DNA of 64,000 nt from Bacteroidota bacterium (GCA_016124585.1 WGNL01000005.1:151951-215950); one strand, 5' to 3'; counted from the first letter of the stretch, positions 1 to 8,818 are shown. Translations and numbers: made by a program. Notes: generated by a model not told the origin, from the sequence alone.

Positions 1-430
1 ATGGGTCTTCATTAGTCATTAAGTATAATGTTTCAGGACAGTCAGGCAGCTTGTTCGCAAATGTGAACAAAAGTGTTTCCTCGCCAGCATGGAAAAACAT
101 CGGCGGATCAGCGGTCACTAGTCCGAAAGAAATATAATCCATCTCAGGGTTTTCTTTTGGCGTAGGGACATAGGCATTCTGTTCCCATGTACCGCTGAAA
201 GATTTCAAGTTGCCAAACTGCGAACCCGGCTCAGCTACCAGTGTCACTTGGCCGGAACCTATGATGAGGTAATCGGACGGTTCAGCGCCATCATCAGGTG
301 TTGCGAAAACCCCCCAAGCAAGGCTGTCCTGTAACCATTGGAGTTTGAATTTGACTTGTGAAAAAGTAGGTGTGGCTGCAAAAAACAGGCACACAAACAC
401 TGCGCTGGCAAGTGATTTTGTAGAAACCAT
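1..430 (-). CDS. Secreted protein, N-terminal part (cut by window edge)
   Basis: The reverse strand from the ATG at 430 stays open to base 1 for 143 codons. It begins with a signal peptide (MVSTKSLASAVFVCLFFAATP, cleavage near TFS-Q), so the protein is exported. The mature part (VKFKLQWLQDSLAWGVFATP and later residues) resembles the cohesin-like or adhesin-like opening of Bacteroidota surface proteins that often carry a T9SS sorting domain at the far end, but that end lies outside the window. I do not recognise a specific family. The signal peptide and the long open frame make the gene real; its function is unknown. Confidence 0.75.
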   Translation of the reverse strand, partial: MVSTKSLASAVFVCLFFAATPTFSQVKFKLQWLQDSLAWGVFATPDDGAEPSDYLIIGSGQVTLVAEPGSQFGNLKSFSGTWEQNAYVPTPKENPEMDYISFGLVTADPPMFFHAGEETLLFTFANKLPDCPETLYLMTNEDP

Positions 431-605
431 GGCTATGCGATTTTTAAAATTTTGAGGGGGGAAGGGTATTGAGAAGGAAATTGTGAAGGTGGGAACGCAA
501 GATTAGTGCCAGAGGTGCTGGATTTGCACCAAATACAGCAGTGCTTCGCTGTTAACGTATTTCAAATCCGAAAAATCAATATCTTAAAATCGGAAAGGCA
601 GTTGA

Positions 606-1922
606 CTACCGCACCAAATCCCCCTTCAGCCTTAGCACTTCTGTCTCCGCTACCTTGGCATTGTAGCGTGCCGCAATGAGGTGGTCATAGGCGTCTTCAA
701 GGCTTTTTTGTGCTTCCCGCAATTCAAGGTAAGTGCTCACGCCCTGCTTGAAGCGTTCCAAGGCAATAGCCACATTTTCCTTGGCCAGTTCGATGTTTTC
801 TTCTTCCAAATTCAGTGCTTGCTGTTCGTATTCGTAGTCACGGAAGGCATTGCGAAGGTTGGCACCAATGGCTGATTCTTGGTCGGCACGGTCGAGTTCC
901 AAGCCGCTGATGGCAATTTTCGATTGCTCGATATTGCGCAATACTAGGCGGTTGTTGAGGATGGGAATATTGGCAGTGAAGCCGAAATTGAAACCCTTTG
1001 ATCCACTGGTGAGCGGCTGGAACGGGTTGACCACAGTCTGGTTATTATTCCGGCTTAGATTGTAGGCGGAATTGAAACTCAAGGTAGGGTAGCGCTCGGC
1101 TTCATTTTCTTTAAGTGCAAGACGGGCAATGCCTATATTTCTATCGGCGAGTAATAGCGAAGGGTTTGTGCTGGCAATGTTTTGCTCAATTTCCGAAAAA
1201 TTCAAACTAGTATCAAAAGGTATGTCTTCAGTCACATCAAATGTGGCAGGGAGCTGCATTCCGGCTTGCTGATTAAGCTGTTCCTTGAGTTGGTTGATGA
1301 GCGTTTGTTGCTGTAACTGCCGAGCTTTTTGGGCATTCAAATCCACTTTAGCCTGCAGTAATTCCGGCTTACTCCCCAACCCCGTGGAGAGCTTTCGCTC
1401 CGCAACTTTGACCCGTTCCTCGCTCACGGACATCTGTTCTTCAATAGCTTTCAGTTGTTGCTTTTGCCGGACAATATTGTAATAGATATTGCGCACCTGT
1501 GCTACCGTTTCTACCACTTGCGCCTTCACGACCAGTTCTCCCGTTCTTGCAATTTCAAGTGTTTTGTCACGTGTGGTGAACATTTTCAGGCCGTCGAAAA
1601 GAGTCCAGTTTAGCCCTACAGAAGCGGTGAGGTTGTTCGACTTGACACCATCCTGCTGGCGCACGGTGCCATCTGAGAACTCCTGTCGCTGGTCGTTGTT
1701 GTTCCAAACCGTGCCGAGTGTCGCATTCACCCTTGGGACAAATGCCCAATTGACGTAGTCTGCATCTAACGCAGTGGCGGCAGCTTCATTTTTGGCCAAA
1801 AGAATGCCGTAGTTTTGTGCCAATGCAGCGCCTACAGCCTCCTCAATTGTCAGTATTTGTTGGGAAAATACGGGCGAACTGCCCAAGGCGATAAAAATTA
1901 GGATCGTCGTTAATCTTTGCAT
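606..1922 (-). CDS. TolC family outer membrane efflux protein
   Basis: This is an outer membrane channel of the TolC/OEP type, which joins an inner-membrane pump to the outside. The 438-residue length fits the family. It starts with a clean signal peptide (MQRLTTILIFIALGSSPVFS-QQ), which is why I use the ATG at 1922 and not the one eight codons upstream. Two repeats of long amphipathic helices follow (EEAVGAALAQNYGILLAKNE near the start, and RYPTLSFNSAYNLSRNN followed by NIPILNNRL in the second half), as in the OEP duplication. It lies 60 bp after phoU on the same strand and may be read with the pst operon. No membrane-fusion protein or pump gene is adjacent, so the substrate is unknown. Confidence 0.9.
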   Translation of the reverse strand: MQRLTTILIFIALGSSPVFSQQILTIEEAVGAALAQNYGILLAKNEAAATALDADYVNWAFVPRVNATLGTVWNNNDQRQEFSDGTVRQQDGVKSNNLTASVGLNWTLFDGLKMFTTRDKTLEIARTGELVVKAQVVETVAQVRNIYYNIVRQKQQLKAIEEQMSVSEERVKVAERKLSTGLGSKPELLQAKVDLNAQKARQLQQQTLINQLKEQLNQQAGMQLPATFDVTEDIPFDTSLNFSEIEQNIASTNPSLLLADRNIGIARLALKENEAERYPTLSFNSAYNLSRNNNQTVVNPFQPLTSGSKGFNFGFTANIPILNNRLVLRNIEQSKIAISGLELDRADQESAIGANLRNAFRDYEYEQQALNLEEENIELAKENVAIALERFKQGVSTYLELREAQKSLEDAYDHLIAARYNAKVAETEVLRLKGDLVR

Positions 1923-1982
1923 GACCAGCGATGGATTTTGCCTCAAAGCTAACTGAAAAATCCCCCGCCACCCAATCGTAAA

Positions 1983-2663
1983 TCACTCGTCACCTTCTTT
2001 TTTCTTTTTCTTTTTGTGCTTCAAAACCTTTGCCTCAAAGTAAAATATGATTTCCTCTGCCAAGTTTTTAGACTGGTCACCCACTCTTTCCAGCTTCCGC
2101 ATCATCGACATCACCAGCAGGGAATTTCGGGCTTGGTCTGGGTAGTTTTGGATGCATTCCAGCACCCGGTCTAGTGCTTTGTTGTCAATATCGTCTAGGA
2201 TTTTGTCTCTTTTAAAAATGGTGCGTGCCAGTCTGGTATCTTCTTGGTCAAATGCCTCCAATGCATCCGCTATCATTTCGTTGGCCACGGCATACATCTC
2301 CAAGATTTTGGTATGTTCCAAAATTGCTTTGTTGAAATCCGTATCCGCTTCCAGAACGAAGTCTGCCACGCTGGCGGCAATGTCACCAATGCGCTCCAGG
2401 TTGTTGCCAATTTTCAAGGCCACCAACACCAACCGCAAGTCGGAAGCCACTGGCTGGAACAGTGCAAAAATGTTTTCGCAATCCTTGTCAACTTTTAATT
2501 CAAAGGAATTGACCCGCTTCTCGTTTTCCATCACTTCCTCAGCGAGGTCACGATCGAAGTTGGTGAGGGCTTTCATTCCCTTTTCCAACTGATTTACCAC
2601 CAACTGCCACATTTCAATCAAGTCGGCTTTGAGGATTTTTAGCTCTGTATCTAAATGAGTCAT
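1983..2663 (-). CDS. phoU: Phosphate transport system regulator PhoU
   Basis: PhoU is a cytoplasmic three-helix-bundle dimer that couples the PstSCAB transporter to the PhoR kinase and limits phosphate uptake. The 226-residue protein has the two PhoU repeats with their acidic metal-binding motifs (ENEKRVNSFELKVDKDCENI and RDKILDDIDNKALDRV) and the characteristic LRLVLVALKIGNNLERIGD and MMRKLERVGDQSKNLAEE segments. The C-terminus is a run of lysines (HKKKKKKEGDE), an unusually basic tail. It follows pstB by 9 bp, the usual last position of a pst operon. Confidence 0.97.
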   Translation of the reverse strand: MTHLDTELKILKADLIEMWQLVVNQLEKGMKALTNFDRDLAEEVMENEKRVNSFELKVDKDCENIFALFQPVASDLRLVLVALKIGNNLERIGDIAASVADFVLEADTDFNKAILEHTKILEMYAVANEMIADALEAFDQEDTRLARTIFKRDKILDDIDNKALDRVLECIQNYPDQARNSLLVMSMMRKLERVGDQSKNLAEEIIFYFEAKVLKHKKKKKKEGDE

Positions 2664-2672
2664 GATATTAAT

Positions 2673-3431
2673 TTACCCAAACCTGCCTGTAATGTAATTT
2701 TCTGTTTCCTGTTTGGTTGGGTTGGTAAAAATCTTTCTGGTTTTGCCATATTCTATCAACTGGCCAAGGTAGAAAAAACCAGTGTAATCGCTCACCCGAC
2801 CAGCTTGCTGCATGTTGTGCGTTACGATGACGATAGTAAACTGGTTTTTAAGTTCAAATATCAAATCTTCGATTTTGCCAGTGGAAATGGGGTCAAGTGC
2901 AGAGGCGGGCTCGTCCATCAACAGGATGGTAGGTTCGATTGCCAATGCCCTTGCGATGCAAAGTCGCTGCTGTTGTCCGCCCGAAAGCTCGAATGCAGAT
3001 TGGTTCAATTTGTCCTTGACCTCGTCCCAAAGAGCTGCCTGCTGCAAGGTTTTTTCCACCTGTGCCTCTATCAACGACTTGTCCTTGATGCCATTCACCC
3101 GCAATCCATACGCCACATTTTCAAAAATGCTTTTTGGAAAAGGATTCGGATTCTGAAAAACCATGCCCACATTACGGCGCAGGGAGTCAATTTCAGCGGG
3201 TTTTATTTGGTAAATATTTTGTCCGTCCAGCAGCACCTGCCCCGATATTTGCGTGTAGGGTATCAAATCGTTCATGCGGTTGAACAACCGCAGGTAGCTC
3301 GTCTTTCCACAACCCGAAGGCCCAATCAGTGCCGTCACTGCATTTTCTTTAATGCCCAATGTAATGCCCTTCAGCGCATGAAAATCGCCGTAGTACAGAT
3401 GGGCATCTATGGTCTCTATTTTGTTTGACAT
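2673..3431 (-). CDS. pstB: Phosphate ABC transporter ATP-binding protein PstB
   Basis: This is the ATPase subunit that powers high-affinity phosphate import with PstA and PstC. The 252 residues carry every ABC motif: Walker A GPSGCGKT (about 37-44), Q-loop [12 protein letters not shown], which is typical of PstB, signature LSGGQQQR (149-156), Walker [13 protein letters not shown] (169-180) and the H-loop histidine in VTHNMQQ (about 205). It sits between pstA and phoU in the canonical order. The 87-bp gap after pstA is the widest in the operon. Confidence 0.98.
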   Translation of the reverse strand: MSNKIETIDAHLYYGDFHALKGITLGIKENAVTALIGPSGCGKTSYLRLFNRMNDLIPYTQISGQVLLDGQNIYQIKPAEIDSLRRNVGMVFQNPNPFPKSIFENVAYGLRVNGIKDKSLIEAQVEKTLQQAALWDEVKDKLNQSAFELSGGQQQRLCIARALAIEPTILLMDEPASALDPISTGKIEDLIFELKNQFTIVIVTHNMQQAGRVSDYTGFFYLGQLIEYGKTRKIFTNPTKQETENYITGRFG

Positions 3432-3518
3432 CCTAAATTGTTGGGATTGTTAAATTGGTTTGTTGTTCTCTGAATTACGACAACAATAAAACAATCAAGC
3501 ATTCATGCAATTCAACAA

Positions 3519-4403
3519 TCAATTCATTTTAACTTTCTTTCCAAAATAATTGCGGAGCAAAGCTGCTATAATATTGACAATTAAGACAATAGCCACCAGC
3601 ACGAATGCTGTTCCATAGGCCATTGGGCGGCTGGCTTCGATCTGGGTGCCACTCGTCGAAATCACATAAAGATGGTAGGGCAATGCCATGCACTGGTCCA
3701 TGATGCTACTGGGCAGTTTGGGCAAAAAATAGGCGGCAACCGTAAAAAGAATAGGTGCTGTCTCCCCTGATACCCGTCCAACAGCAAGGATTAACCCAGT
3801 CAAAATATTCGGCAAGGCGATGGGCAGCACCACTTTTCGAATCGTATATAGTTTCGAGGCGCCAAGCGCATAGCTGGCCTGTCGGAAGGTGTCATCTACC
3901 GATTTAAGCGACTCCTCCGTGGTACGGATGACGATGGGCAATGCAAGCAGGCCCAAGGTCAGCGAACCAGCAATGATGCTGGCTCCAAATCCCATTTGGT
4001 TCACAAAAAGTGCCATGCCAAAAAGCCCGAAAATGATGCTTGGCACACCCGCCAAGTTGTTGGTCATTGTTTTCACAAAACGCTTTAAAGCACCTTCTTT
4101 AGCGTATTCATTGACATAAATACCTGCCATGACGCCCACTGGAAAAGCGAACAGCATGCTGCCTCCCACTAAATACAAGGTGCCGACAATCGCTGGGTAG
4201 ATGCCGCCTTTTGTCATCCCATCGGTAGGCATGCTCGTCAAATATTGCCAGTTGACTACCCCCATGCCTTGTTTTGCGATGAAAAAAAGGATGAGTAGCA
4301 ACAGCCCCACGATGCCGTAACTGATACCCCTTGCAATGCCAAACATGATGGCTTGTCCCAGTTTCTTACGCCGCTCGTTGCTTTCAGGAAATATCATTTT
4401 CAA
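3519..4403 (-). CDS. pstA: Phosphate ABC transporter permease PstA
   Basis: This is one of the two inner-membrane permease subunits of the high-affinity phosphate importer. It is 294 residues long with six predicted hydrophobic segments, beginning at about residue 32 (GIVGLLLLILFFIAKQGMGV). The cytoplasmic EAA loop that contacts PstB is visible as ASYALGASKLYTIRKVVLPI followed by ALPNILTGLILAVGRVSGET, a PstA hallmark. It follows pstC by 7 bp. Length and order are normal. Confidence 0.97.
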   Translation of the reverse strand: MKMIFPESNERRKKLGQAIMFGIARGISYGIVGLLLLILFFIAKQGMGVVNWQYLTSMPTDGMTKGGIYPAIVGTLYLVGGSMLFAFPVGVMAGIYVNEYAKEGALKRFVKTMTNNLAGVPSIIFGLFGMALFVNQMGFGASIIAGSLTLGLLALPIVIRTTEESLKSVDDTFRQASYALGASKLYTIRKVVLPIALPNILTGLILAVGRVSGETAPILFTVAAYFLPKLPSSIMDQCMALPYHLYVISTSGTQIEASRPMAYGTAFVLVAIVLIVNIIAALLRNYFGKKVKMN

Positions 4404-4410
4404 CTATTGA

Positions 4411-5601
4411 TTATCTTTTGGCAGAAACTCGTTCAACTAAAAGGTTGATTATCAGGGTTATAAAGAATAGTACACAGCCAAGCGCAAACAATGCCTTGAA
4501 GTGCAAACCGTCATAGGGTGCTTCTCCTAACTCGGCAGCAATGGTGGCTGGAATAGTGCGTACAGGTTGCAAAAGTGAATGCGGCATGATGGCTGAATTG
4601 CCTGTGACCATGAGCGCTGCCATTGTTTCCCCAATGGCCCGGCCAATGCCCAAAATGGCCGCCGCCGTAATGCCTGAAGCTGCGTATGGCACTATTACCT
4701 TTCGGATGGTTTGCCACTGCGAAGCACCTAGCGCAAGGCTCGCTTCTTTCATGGATCGGGGGGTGGTTCTTAGGGCGTCCTCCGAAACGGTGATGATGGT
4801 AGGCAAGGCCATGATTGCCAAAACGATGCTGCCGGACAAAGCTGTTTCGCCTACCGGCAAATTAAAGGCGTCCTGCACGAACGGAACAATGACAACAAGC
4901 CCAAAGAAGCCGTACACCACAGATGGTATGCCCGCCAGCAATTCGATGATAGGCTTCAAGATTTTGCGTACCCGTTCGTCGGCGATTTCAGCCAAGTAGA
5001 TGGATGCCGCCAAACCCAACGGTAGTGCAAACAAAATGGCGAAAAACGAGACCAACATCGTTCCAAGCAATAGCGGCATTACCCCCATTCGTGCGGCTGG
5101 CCTGCTGGTTGGGAACCACTCCGTGTCGGTTAGGAATTTGGACAGGGCAATCTTGTCCACTTCAACTTCCCTGGCGGTTTTGAGTTGACCAACGGTTTGG
5201 GCCTCAGGGAAAAAGCCAATGGTACCGGGCAGGCTGTCCATGAAGCTATCAAGGCAGCGTGGTAAATGCTCGAATTTAGGACCTAGTTGAGTTGGTGAAT
5301 ATGCCTGACTCAATTCGTCAAAGGAAAGTAAATGAATGGGTTCGTCTTTACCGCCAATGCTTTTCCAATTGGTGATTTTTTGGTCAAAAATGTCCTTGAT
5401 TTGGGCTGGTTCAAGTTTTTTGACGGGGTTGTTGGAGTGTACCCAAAGTGAGTACCCTTTTTCTACGGGCGAAAAATTGAAAAAAGAAATGCCTTCTCTA
5501 AAAAGAAAGATGACGATGAGCAACACAACGAACCCCGAGGAATAACCACAGACTTTTATCAAATTCTCAAAAAAAGGTTCCGTGTAGCGGCGCAGGTCCA
5601 T
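4411..5601 (-). CDS. pstC: Phosphate ABC transporter permease PstC with PstS-like insert
   Basis: This is the second permease subunit of the phosphate importer. At 396 residues it is roughly 80-100 longer than a plain PstC. TM1 (about 20-40) is followed by an extracytoplasmic stretch (about 50-150) that the enterobacterial protein lacks. The permease core then resumes at GVMPLLLGTMLVSFFAILFA, with the EAA loop ASLALGASQWQTIRKVIVPY. The extra stretch reads like part of a periplasmic phosphate-binding protein: NPVKKLEPAQIKDIF and ITNWKSIGGKDEPI line up with NPVDKLTQQQIEKIF and ITNWKEVGGTDLKI of the neighbouring PstS, and GTIGFFPEAQTV with GAIGYIGLAYLT. The start is 22 bp after pstS. The permease call is secure; a role for the insert in receiving or mimicking PstS is inference. 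Confidence 0.96.
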   Translation of the reverse strand: MDLRRYTEPFFENLIKVCGYSSGFVVLLIVIFLFREGISFFNFSPVEKGYSLWVHSNNPVKKLEPAQIKDIFDQKITNWKSIGGKDEPIHLLSFDELSQAYSPTQLGPKFEHLPRCLDSFMDSLPGTIGFFPEAQTVGQLKTAREVEVDKIALSKFLTDTEWFPTSRPAARMGVMPLLLGTMLVSFFAILFALPLGLAASIYLAEIADERVRKILKPIIELLAGIPSVVYGFFGLVVIVPFVQDAFNLPVGETALSGSIVLAIMALPTIITVSEDALRTTPRSMKEASLALGASQWQTIRKVIVPYAASGITAAAILGIGRAIGETMAALMVTGNSAIMPHSLLQPVRTIPATIAAELGEAPYDGLHFKALFALGCVLFFITLIINLLVERVSAKR

Positions 5602-5623
5602 GCTGTATATTTTCTCGACAATG

Positions 5624-6469
5624 CTATTTCAAAGGTACAAATCCAGTTTCGGCAATATTTTTTTGGCCAGTTTCTGATAAAACATAGTCAACAAAAGCCC
5701 CAAGTTTCGTTTCATTTTTTGTCGCAAACAAATAGTAAAGTGGCCGTGTAATTGGGTAGCTGCCATCTCTTGCCCCATCAATGGATGGTAGCATAAAACT
5801 TCTGCCACCATCAAAAGATACAGCCAACGGCTTTATTTTTTTTGTCAAATATGCCAGACCGATATATCCGATGGCACCTTTCGTTTGCCCAACTGATTGA
5901 ACGATCGCACCAGTGGCGGGCATGTTTAGGACGGAGGGTGAATAGTTCTTTTTGTCCATTACTTCCTCCTTGAAAAACTCGTAAGTGCCAGATGAACTCT
6001 CCCTGCTGTAAACCGTGATTTTGAGGTCAGTGCCGCCTACTTCCTTCCAATTAGTAATGTCCCCTGTGAAAATCTTTTCAATTTGTTGCTGTGTCAACTT
6101 GTCAACGGGGTTTTCAGCATTCACTACCACCGAAAGCGCATCGTAGCCAATGACTACTTTTTTTATGTCAACCTCCTTTTCCGCAAAGCGGAGCTTCTCG
6201 TCAATTCTAAGTTCTCTTGAACTCATGCAGATATCTGTAGTACCATCCAACAAGGCCGTGATGCCAGTACCAGAGCCACCTCCGACGACGGAAATGGCAG
6301 CTTCTGTGTTTGATTTAGTGAATTCTTCTACTTCTTTTTGGGTAATGGGCAAAACAGTGTCAGAACCCTTCACGGTGATGCTTGTCGTCGATTGTTGGTT
6401 TTTTGAGCCACAGCCAGCAGTAAAAATCAACGTTGTAATCGTGAAAAATAAACAAAAAATGTATCTCAT
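5624..6469 (-). CDS. pstS: Phosphate-binding lipoprotein PstS
   Basis: This is the substrate-binding component of the phosphate importer, anchored as a lipoprotein. From the ATG at 6469 the signal sequence MRYIFCLFFTITTLIFTAGC ends in a lipobox, giving 281 residues in total. The mature part shows the phosphate-binding loops: GSDTVLPITQ, VVGGGSGTGITALLDG, ISSRELR-like MSSRELRIDE, and RESSSGTYEFF. Longer starts at 6529 and 6499 are open, but they lie upstream of or too close to the predicted promoter box at 6502-6509 and would bury the signal peptide. It is the first gene of pstSCAB-phoU and probably induced by phosphate starvation through the phased repeats at 6534-6562. Confidence 0.96.
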   Translation of the reverse strand: MRYIFCLFFTITTLIFTAGCGSKNQQSTTSITVKGSDTVLPITQKEVEEFTKSNTEAAISVVGGGSGTGITALLDGTTDICMSSRELRIDEKLRFAEKEVDIKKVVIGYDALSVVVNAENPVDKLTQQQIEKIFTGDITNWKEVGGTDLKITVYSRESSSGTYEFFKEEVMDKKNYSPSVLNMPATGAIVQSVGQTKGAIGYIGLAYLTKKIKPLAVSFDGGRSFMLPSIDGARDGSYPITRPLYYLFATKNETKLGAFVDYVLSETGQKNIAETGFVPLK

Positions 6470-6501
6470 ACGCTTTAGGCAGGCTGTTTTTCCTTGCATG
6501 G

Positions 6502-6509
6502 CAAAGGTA
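6502..6509 (-). promoter_or_regulatory. Promoter -7 box of pstS
   Basis: The reverse strand reads TACCTTTG, an exact match to the Bacteroidota -7 consensus TAnnTTTG, 33 bases before the pstS ATG at 6469. No good TTG -33 element lies at the usual spacing (the nearest is only 13 bases upstream), which fits a promoter that needs an activator. Confidence 0.6.
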
Positions 6510-6533
6510 GTGTTCTTGCGCCCAACCATTGAT

Positions 6534-6562
6534 AAGCTAAGTCAATGTTAATTTAAACTTAA
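6534..6562. promoter_or_regulatory. Putative Pho box (11-bp phased heptamers) between pstS and PiT gene
   Basis: On the plus strand AAGCTAA (6534-6540), ATGTTAA (6545-6551) and AACTTAA (6556-6562) recur every 11 bp, with a weaker fourth step, GTAAGCAA, at 6569. Heptamers spaced by four bases are how OmpR/PhoB-family regulators bind, and CTTAACCT at 6558 matches the cyanobacterial Pho-box half-site. The sites lie between two divergent phosphate-uptake promoters. The repeats are seen directly; binding by a PhoB-like protein is inference. Confidence 0.5.
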
Positions 6563-6595
6563 CCTAGCGTAAGCAAGGTAGATGCGCTCATTTAA

Positions 6596-6603
6596 TACCT
6601 TTG
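6596..6603 (+). promoter_or_regulatory. Promoter -7 box of the PiT transporter gene
   Basis: TACCTTTG matches TAnnTTTG exactly, the same octamer as the divergent pstS box, and lies 29 bases before the chosen ATG at 6633. No TTG stands at -33; the phased repeats are centred about 45 bases upstream. This box also argues against translation from the earlier in-frame ATG at 6582. Confidence 0.55.
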
Positions 6604-6632
6604 TCCGATTTTTAAAACAAACAACTATTTTT

Positions 6633-8033
6633 ATGCTATTTGGCTACGACCTAGGACTTTCTACTGGACTCATCGTAATGCTTGGGGTCACTCTTCTTGT
6701 CGTGTGCATTTTTGAATTTGTGAATGGCTTCCACGATACCGCCAATGCTGTAGCTACCGTAATTTATACGGGTACTTTGAAGCCAATTCAAGCAGTTGTT
6801 TGGTCAGGCTTAATGAATTTTTTAGGGGTGATAACAAGTGCGCACCTGTTTGGGATGGGAGTAGCCATAAAAATTGCCAGTTTGTTGCCCATTGATGCCA
6901 TCATGGGCCAAGACCTTCACCATAGTATTGCCATGGTCATTTCGGCTTTGTTGGGGGCAATAATTTGGAATATCACTACTTGGTATTTTGGTATCCCATG
7001 TTCTAGCTCGCATACGATGATTGGTGCGCTGTTGGGCGTGGGAATGGTCTTCACAATGATGCCTGAAAACACTGACCAGGCTGGTGTCAATTGGGGAGAA
7101 GCTATCAAAATTGGGCAAGCCCTCCTTTTTTCGCCCGCATTTGGTTTCTCCTTGGCCATTATCCTCATGTTCATATTGCGTCAAGTAATCAAGAATAAAA
7201 AGATTTTCAAAGAACCTGAACCGGGAAGTACGCCCCCATTAGGCATTCGTGCGGTACTCATTGGTACTTGCACATTGGTCAGCTTTTTTCATGGCTCCAA
7301 CGATGGTCAAAAAGGTGTTGGTTTGATGCTGATCGCTTTGATGACTTTTTTGCCGATGCATTTTGCACTTGCTCCAGATTTTGATGCGCAAAAAGTGACA
7401 CAATCCATCACTACCATTCAAGCCGCACTGCCGCAAGATGTAACCTTGCCAGAACTCAAAAAAACAACTGAAACACTGGAACTGCTAAAAAATGACGTAG
7501 CATCTCTTGAGCCAGATAATGTCAAGCAACGCCTCAATATCCGCAAACGCCTTGGCATCCTTGACAAAAGCATGAAGGCTTTGCTATCGGTGCCAAACGT
7601 TATTTTCAGCCAAGCATCTCAGAACACCATCGTATCCGAATTGAAAACATTGGGCAAGAACACGTCCTATGTTCCTACTTGGTGTATTGTGCTCATTTCC
7701 ATTTCGTTGGGCTTGGGAACAATGATTGGTTGGAAAAGAATCGTGGTGACCATCGGTGAAAAAATCGGGAAAAACCACCTCACCTATGCCGAAGGCGCTA
7801 CAGCGGAAATCGTAGCTGCGGGTACTATTTTTATGGCATCAGGCCTTTCACTACCTGTGAGCACCACCCATATCCTTTCGTCGGGCGTTGCTGGCGCAAT
7901 GGTAGCCACTAAGGGCACCAAGAACTTGCAAAGCGGCACTATCAAAAACATCGCCATCGCTTGGCTATTGACGTTGCCAGCCACTATTTTACTGGCAGGG
8001 CTGATGTATTATATTCTTCGGAATATCATTTAA
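6633..8033 (+). CDS. PiT family inorganic phosphate transporter
   Basis: This is a cation-coupled low-affinity phosphate transporter of the inner membrane. The two inverted PiT signatures are present: GFHDTANAVATVIYTGTL near the N-terminus and FFHGSNDGQKGVGL in the middle. The C-terminal half has GLSLPVSTTHILSSGVAGAM, the second copy of the repeat, whose first copy is IPCSSSHTMIGALLGVG. A soluble loop of roughly 80 residues (about 245-335, helical and charged) separates the halves. I use the ATG at 6633 (466 residues) because the promoter box at 6596-6603 would exclude the start at 6582. It is divergent from pstS and probably shares its phosphate control. Confidence 0.95.
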   Translation: MLFGYDLGLSTGLIVMLGVTLLVVCIFEFVNGFHDTANAVATVIYTGTLKPIQAVVWSGLMNFLGVITSAHLFGMGVAIKIASLLPIDAIMGQDLHHSIAMVISALLGAIIWNITTWYFGIPCSSSHTMIGALLGVGMVFTMMPENTDQAGVNWGEAIKIGQALLFSPAFGFSLAIILMFILRQVIKNKKIFKEPEPGSTPPLGIRAVLIGTCTLVSFFHGSNDGQKGVGLMLIALMTFLPMHFALAPDFDAQKVTQSITTIQAALPQDVTLPELKKTTETLELLKNDVASLEPDNVKQRLNIRKRLGILDKSMKALLSVPNVIFSQASQNTIVSELKTLGKNTSYVPTWCIVLISISLGLGTMIGWKRIVVTIGEKIGKNHLTYAEGATAEIVAAGTIFMASGLSLPVSTTHILSSGVAGAMVATKGTKNLQSGTIKNIAIAWLLTLPATILLAGLMYYILRNII

Positions 8034-8054
8034 GCCAAGACTAGCTTGGACTGT

Positions 8055-8789
8055 TTACCCAAGTTTTTTTACATTAAAATTTTGGGTGAAATACAGCTTG
8101 AGCACGTTTCGCTGGAGGTATTCGCCAAGTGGCTGACGACTGATCAACTGACTCAAATACCCTAATTCAATCCCCGTGTTTTTGGAAAGCTTTCGGTAAA
8201 CGCCGAACCCAAACAAATTGCGCTCAAATAGACTGAGTGCATCTTTCTGGAATACATTGAAAACCACATCGTTGGACGCTCGCAACTCCCATTTTTCACC
8301 CATTAAATAATTGACGAGCAAGGCCAAACGCAGACGTGGCAGTAGGTCGAACTTATCACTTCCCTTTGCCTTGTTTTGTTGCACAAAACGCTCTTCTAAC
8401 CTTAGGCGATTGGTAATCGAAAACTTGCCTGACACATGCTTCTGCAAAATACTTTGGTGTAGGCGTATGTCAGCATAGTGTGGGTGCGTTTGCAGCTCGG
8501 CTTCCGAATAGTTTTGACCATAAAAATGAAAATGGGCAGCGGCAGCGTCTACGGCGAAGTTGCCCTTAAGCTGCACTTGCAGTTGACCCCGCAAAAAGGC
8601 AGCGGCATAGCCTTTTTCTTCAAAAAAGCGGCGACTTTCTGCATCAAAAAGCAGTTGCGTTTTAGCAGGGAAATTTACGGCTGCCGAATAGCGAAGCCAG
8701 TATTGCGGCTGGTGTGTGGTATGCTTTTGTCCAGTGGCCATGCCCGGAATCAACCCCAGCAATAGCAGCGGTAATATGTTTATTTTCAT
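8055..8789 (-). CDS. DUF2490 family outer-membrane-type protein
   Basis: This 244-residue exported protein has a signal peptide ending near GMATG-QK. The body alternates aromatic and polar residues as in an outer membrane beta-barrel (QPQYWLRYSAAVNFPAKTQ, NRLRLEERFVQ, LFGFGVYRKLSKNTGIELGY), which is the pattern of DUF2490 proteins. Function is unknown. It faces the related gene at 8873, with which it shares the RLRLEER motif, and converges on the PiT gene 21 bp away. Confidence 0.75.
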   Translation of the reverse strand: MKINILPLLLLGLIPGMATGQKHTTHQPQYWLRYSAAVNFPAKTQLLFDAESRRFFEEKGYAAAFLRGQLQVQLKGNFAVDAAAAHFHFYGQNYSEAELQTHPHYADIRLHQSILQKHVSGKFSITNRLRLEERFVQQNKAKGSDKFDLLPRLRLALLVNYLMGEKWELRASNDVVFNVFQKDALSLFERNLFGFGVYRKLSKNTGIELGYLSQLISRQPLGEYLQRNVLKLYFTQNFNVKKLG

Positions 8790-8810
8790 GTATGTTCAAA
8801 TATGGCTAAG

Positions 8811-8818
8811 CAAATGTA
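8811..8818 (-). promoter_or_regulatory. Promoter -7 box for the leftward DUF2490 gene
   Basis: The reverse strand reads TACATTTG, matching TAnnTTTG, 22 bases before the ATG at 8789. No clear -33 TTG is seen. Confidence 0.4.

Noticed and set aside
2655..3428. 257-codon forward open frame opposite pstB
   Set aside because: It is the exact antisense shadow of pstB, whose ABC motifs are complete; the forward translation has no recognisable domain.
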